The notes under the pieces: model-generated | The model's input: only the letters and a program-made list of their open reading frames with translations | Database searches by the model: none | Told to the model about the DNA's origin: nothing | Shown: piece after piece, positions 62,415 through 64,000 of the stretch | How the letters are laid out: each line of letters begins with the position of its first letter | Position numbering within the stretch: the stretch's first letter is position 1 | NCBI GenBank assembly: GCA_963927335.1 | Contig: CAWVAJ010000006.1 | Location: forward strand, 205,211 to 269,210 | Length of the DNA stretch: 64,000 nt | Source: Choladousia sp944382085 | GTDB taxonomy: Bacteria > Bacillota > Clostridia > Lachnospirales > Lachnospiraceae | Direction of reading: 5' to 3' | Position numbers and translations under genes: made by a program

Positions 62415-62944
62415 AAAGCGGTTCCTTTCTTTGGCGTGAAAAAGGATTCCATATCCGCCTTTTCCAATTGCAACAATTTTATCTTTTTATCTATTCCCCC
62501 GGCGTAACCTGTTAGGCTGCCGTTTGTACCTACGACACGATGACACGGAACAATGATTGAAATTTCATTATGGCCTACCGCGCCGCCTACGGCCTGTGCT
62601 GACATACGCGGCAATCCTTTCTTTACGGCGATCTGCTTTGCAATTTCGCCGTATGTCATAGTCTGGCCGTACGGAATAGTACAGAGGATTTCCCATACCT
62701 CATTCTGAAAGTCTGTGCCTGTGAAATGTAGCGGTACAGTAAAGTCCGGCTCTTTCCCCGAAAAGTAAATAGTAAGCCACTGTTTTACTTTTTCAAAAAG
62801 GGCAACTTCTTTTTCCTCATGTTCTTTGTCCAGATAAAGCGCAAAATATTTTTGCCCCTTGAACCATAATCCAGTTAAGCCAATGTCATCTGCGGCTAAA
62901 AGAATATCGCCAATGGGGGAACAATAATGACTGGTGTACTGCAT
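62411..62944 (-). CDS. ogt: Methylated-DNA-protein cysteine methyltransferase
   Basis: 177 residues from the ATG at 62944, which has GGAGG 7 bases upstream; a TTG two codons earlier lies too close. The active site is IVPCHRVVGTNGSLTGYAGG with the acceptor Cys; the DNA-binding helix precedes it (MTYGEIAKQIA). It repairs O6-methylguanine and O4-methylthymine by taking the methyl group onto itself. In operon with alkA and the ABM gene. Confidence 0.95.
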   Translation of the reverse strand: MQYTSHYCSPIGDILLAADDIGLTGLWFKGQKYFALYLDKEHEEKEVALFEKVKQWLTIYFSGKEPDFTVPLHFTGTDFQNEVWEILCTIPYGQTMTYGEIAKQIAVKKGLPRMSAQAVGGAVGHNEISIIVPCHRVVGTNGSLTGYAGGIDKKIKLLQLEKADMESFFTPKKGTAL

Positions 62945-62946
62945 GA

Positions 62947-63306
62947 TCAACCCTCCAATTTAAAATACTGATTAGAGTCCTGTGGAGCCTGTGCGCGTTC
63001 CGTGTCCGTGTAGGAACGGATTTCCGAGCAGACTGTAATTTTATAGCTTTCAAACAGTTTTTCCCGCCCCTCTTTCTGGCTCATGCGGTGCTGCATGACA
63101 TTCCGCCAGCGTTCTACGGCTGTCTCGTCCGTCCACACATTCATAGACAACAGCTTGCCGTCCTCGTTTAGACTGGAAAACCGTTCTGCCCGGATAAAGC
63201 CCTCAAATCCGGCAAGCATTGGTTTCAACATAGCCGCAAGGTCAAGGTATTTCTTCATTCCGGCCTTTGTAGGCTTCACTTCAAACAAAACAACAAGATT
63301 CGCCAT
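62947..63306 (-). CDS. Antibiotic biosynthesis monooxygenase (ABM) domain protein
   Basis: 119 residues, a single dimeric alpha+beta barrel domain: LVVLFEVKPTKAGMKKYLDL, FEGFIRAERFSSLNEDGKLL and VWTDETAVERWRN. Such proteins are heme-degrading or cofactor-free oxygenases or stress proteins, and the substrate cannot be read. The ATG follows AGGAGGAAG. It lies 3 bases after alkA and just before ogt. Confidence 0.88.
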   Translation of the reverse strand: MANLVVLFEVKPTKAGMKKYLDLAAMLKPMLAGFEGFIRAERFSSLNEDGKLLSMNVWTDETAVERWRNVMQHRMSQKEGREKLFESYKITVCSEIRSYTDTERAQAPQDSNQYFKLEG

Positions 63307-63309
63307 TTC

Positions 63310-63957
63310 TTACTTCCTCCTGTTCTTTTTCGGCGCATAGTCTTTCATGTCGGGAATAGCCCCGCCCGCAACAGCCCACAAATACAAACTGGCAACACTG
63401 CAATAAGGGCTGAACCGCCGCCGGTATTTTTCAAATAACTTTCGGTCTATTTTCCTGTGATGGTAGACCATACGAAGCCCGCGCTGGATTGCCAGATCGT
63501 CAAAGCTGAATATGTCAGGCCGCTGCAAGCAGAACAGCAAAATCATTTCCGCTGTCCATACGCCGATTCCTTTCAAAGAAGCCAGCGCCTTGATTGCTTC
63601 GTTGTCTGGCAACTGGGAAATTTCCTGCAAAGCAAATTCCCCGGTCTTCACTTTTTCCGCAAAATCTTTAATATATTCAGCTTTTCGGAATGTCATTCCA
63701 AAAGACTGTAACGTATCTATATCGGCTGCCGAAATGCTCTCTGCGTTCACTTCTCCAAACTGCGCTTTCATTCTCGCCCATATTGTTGCCTGCGCCTTTG
63801 TCGATATTTGCTGGCCGATGATGTGATGTACCACGGAAGAAAACAGATCGGTATCTACCTTACGGTCAACGTGGCCGATTTTTTCAATGACTTCACGCAA
63901 ACGCTCGTCTTTGGCTTTCAGATATTCTACTTCGTGCTCGCCATAGCAGAAATACAA
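63310..63957 (-). CDS. alkA: DNA-3-methyladenine glycosylase (AlkA-like)
   Basis: 215 residues of the HhH-GPD family. The hairpin is LASLKGIGVWTAEMILLF and the catalytic Asp lies in FSFDDLAIQRG. VVHHIIGQQISTKAQATIW is the N-terminal hallmark. It removes alkylated bases. A TTG at 63957 is preferred because AGGAGG lies 8 bases before it; the in-frame GTG at 63966 overlaps that site. It lacks the N-terminal domain of E. coli AlkA, as many Firmicute forms do. An upstream gene, perhaps ada, would lie outside the window. Confidence 0.93.
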   Translation of the reverse strand: MYFCYGEHEVEYLKAKDERLREVIEKIGHVDRKVDTDLFSSVVHHIIGQQISTKAQATIWARMKAQFGEVNAESISAADIDTLQSFGMTFRKAEYIKDFAEKVKTGEFALQEISQLPDNEAIKALASLKGIGVWTAEMILLFCLQRPDIFSFDDLAIQRGLRMVYHHRKIDRKLFEKYRRRFSPYCSVASLYLWAVAGGAIPDMKDYAPKKNRRK

Positions 63958-64000
63958 TTCGCACACCTCCTGCCTCCTTGACTAACACGCGATCTAGTGT

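Overview
The window reads as chromosome of a spore-forming, anaerobic Firmicute of the Lachnospiraceae type. The evidence is sigG, spoIIR, spoIIID and a YlmC/YmxH protein, the order murB-rapZ-whiA-crh, a DUF5716/DUF5717-like pair, AddAB, and rubrerythrin plus hemerythrin for oxygen defence. Nearly all genes lie on the minus strand. Only the ylmC/ymxH-like gene, panT-coaX and the hemerythrin gene lie on plus. No tRNA, rRNA, CRISPR array, integrase or transposase was found.

Layout. 0-4.4 kb: nrdR followed by a DUF5717-like and a DUF5716-like gene. 4.5-7.3 kb: ylmC/ymxH and an FHA-ABC exporter. 7.4-12.3 kb: murA-ftsQ, sigG, spoIIR and an Mrp ATPase. 12.3-17.8 kb: leuS and a MoxR-AAA/VWA pair. 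17.8-20.7 kb: a coenzyme A block of coaBC divergent from an ECF S-component (panT-like) and coaX. 20.7-23.5 kb: an ADP-ribose operon of VWA protein, macrodomain protein and ADP-ribosylglycohydrolase. 23.6-25.2 kb: hemerythrin, rubrerythrin and an acetyltransferase. 25.3-28.3 kb: murB-rapZ-whiA-crh. 28.4-39.6 kb: addB-addA, a GtrA-YfhO fusion and an aminotransferase.

39.7-49.0 kb is a visibly A+T-richer arabinoside-use locus: AraC regulator, GH127, a CUT1-type sugar ABC transporter without its ATPase, GH51 and a GH5-like hydrolase. 49.2-57.4 kb is a Dlt-like acyl-transfer operon: adenylating ligase, carrier protein, MBOAT and an SGNH protein with ILEI/FAM3-like domains. A transporter of the ion-transporter superfamily sits at each end of it.

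The right end is the most unusual part. A 3' piece of spoIIID (57,546-57,683) has lost its 5' part. Directly upstream sits a single-gene unit with its own promoter and terminator, encoding a STAND-like P-loop NTPase with twelve almost identical 38-40-residue helical repeats. Upstream of that is a complete but diverged spoIIID (about 70% nucleotide identity to the piece), then two decayed genes and an alkylation-repair operon (alkA, an ABM monooxygenase gene, ogt). This looks like an accessory region inserted into a sporulation gene. A defence role for the NTPase is the most likely reading, but it is an inference.
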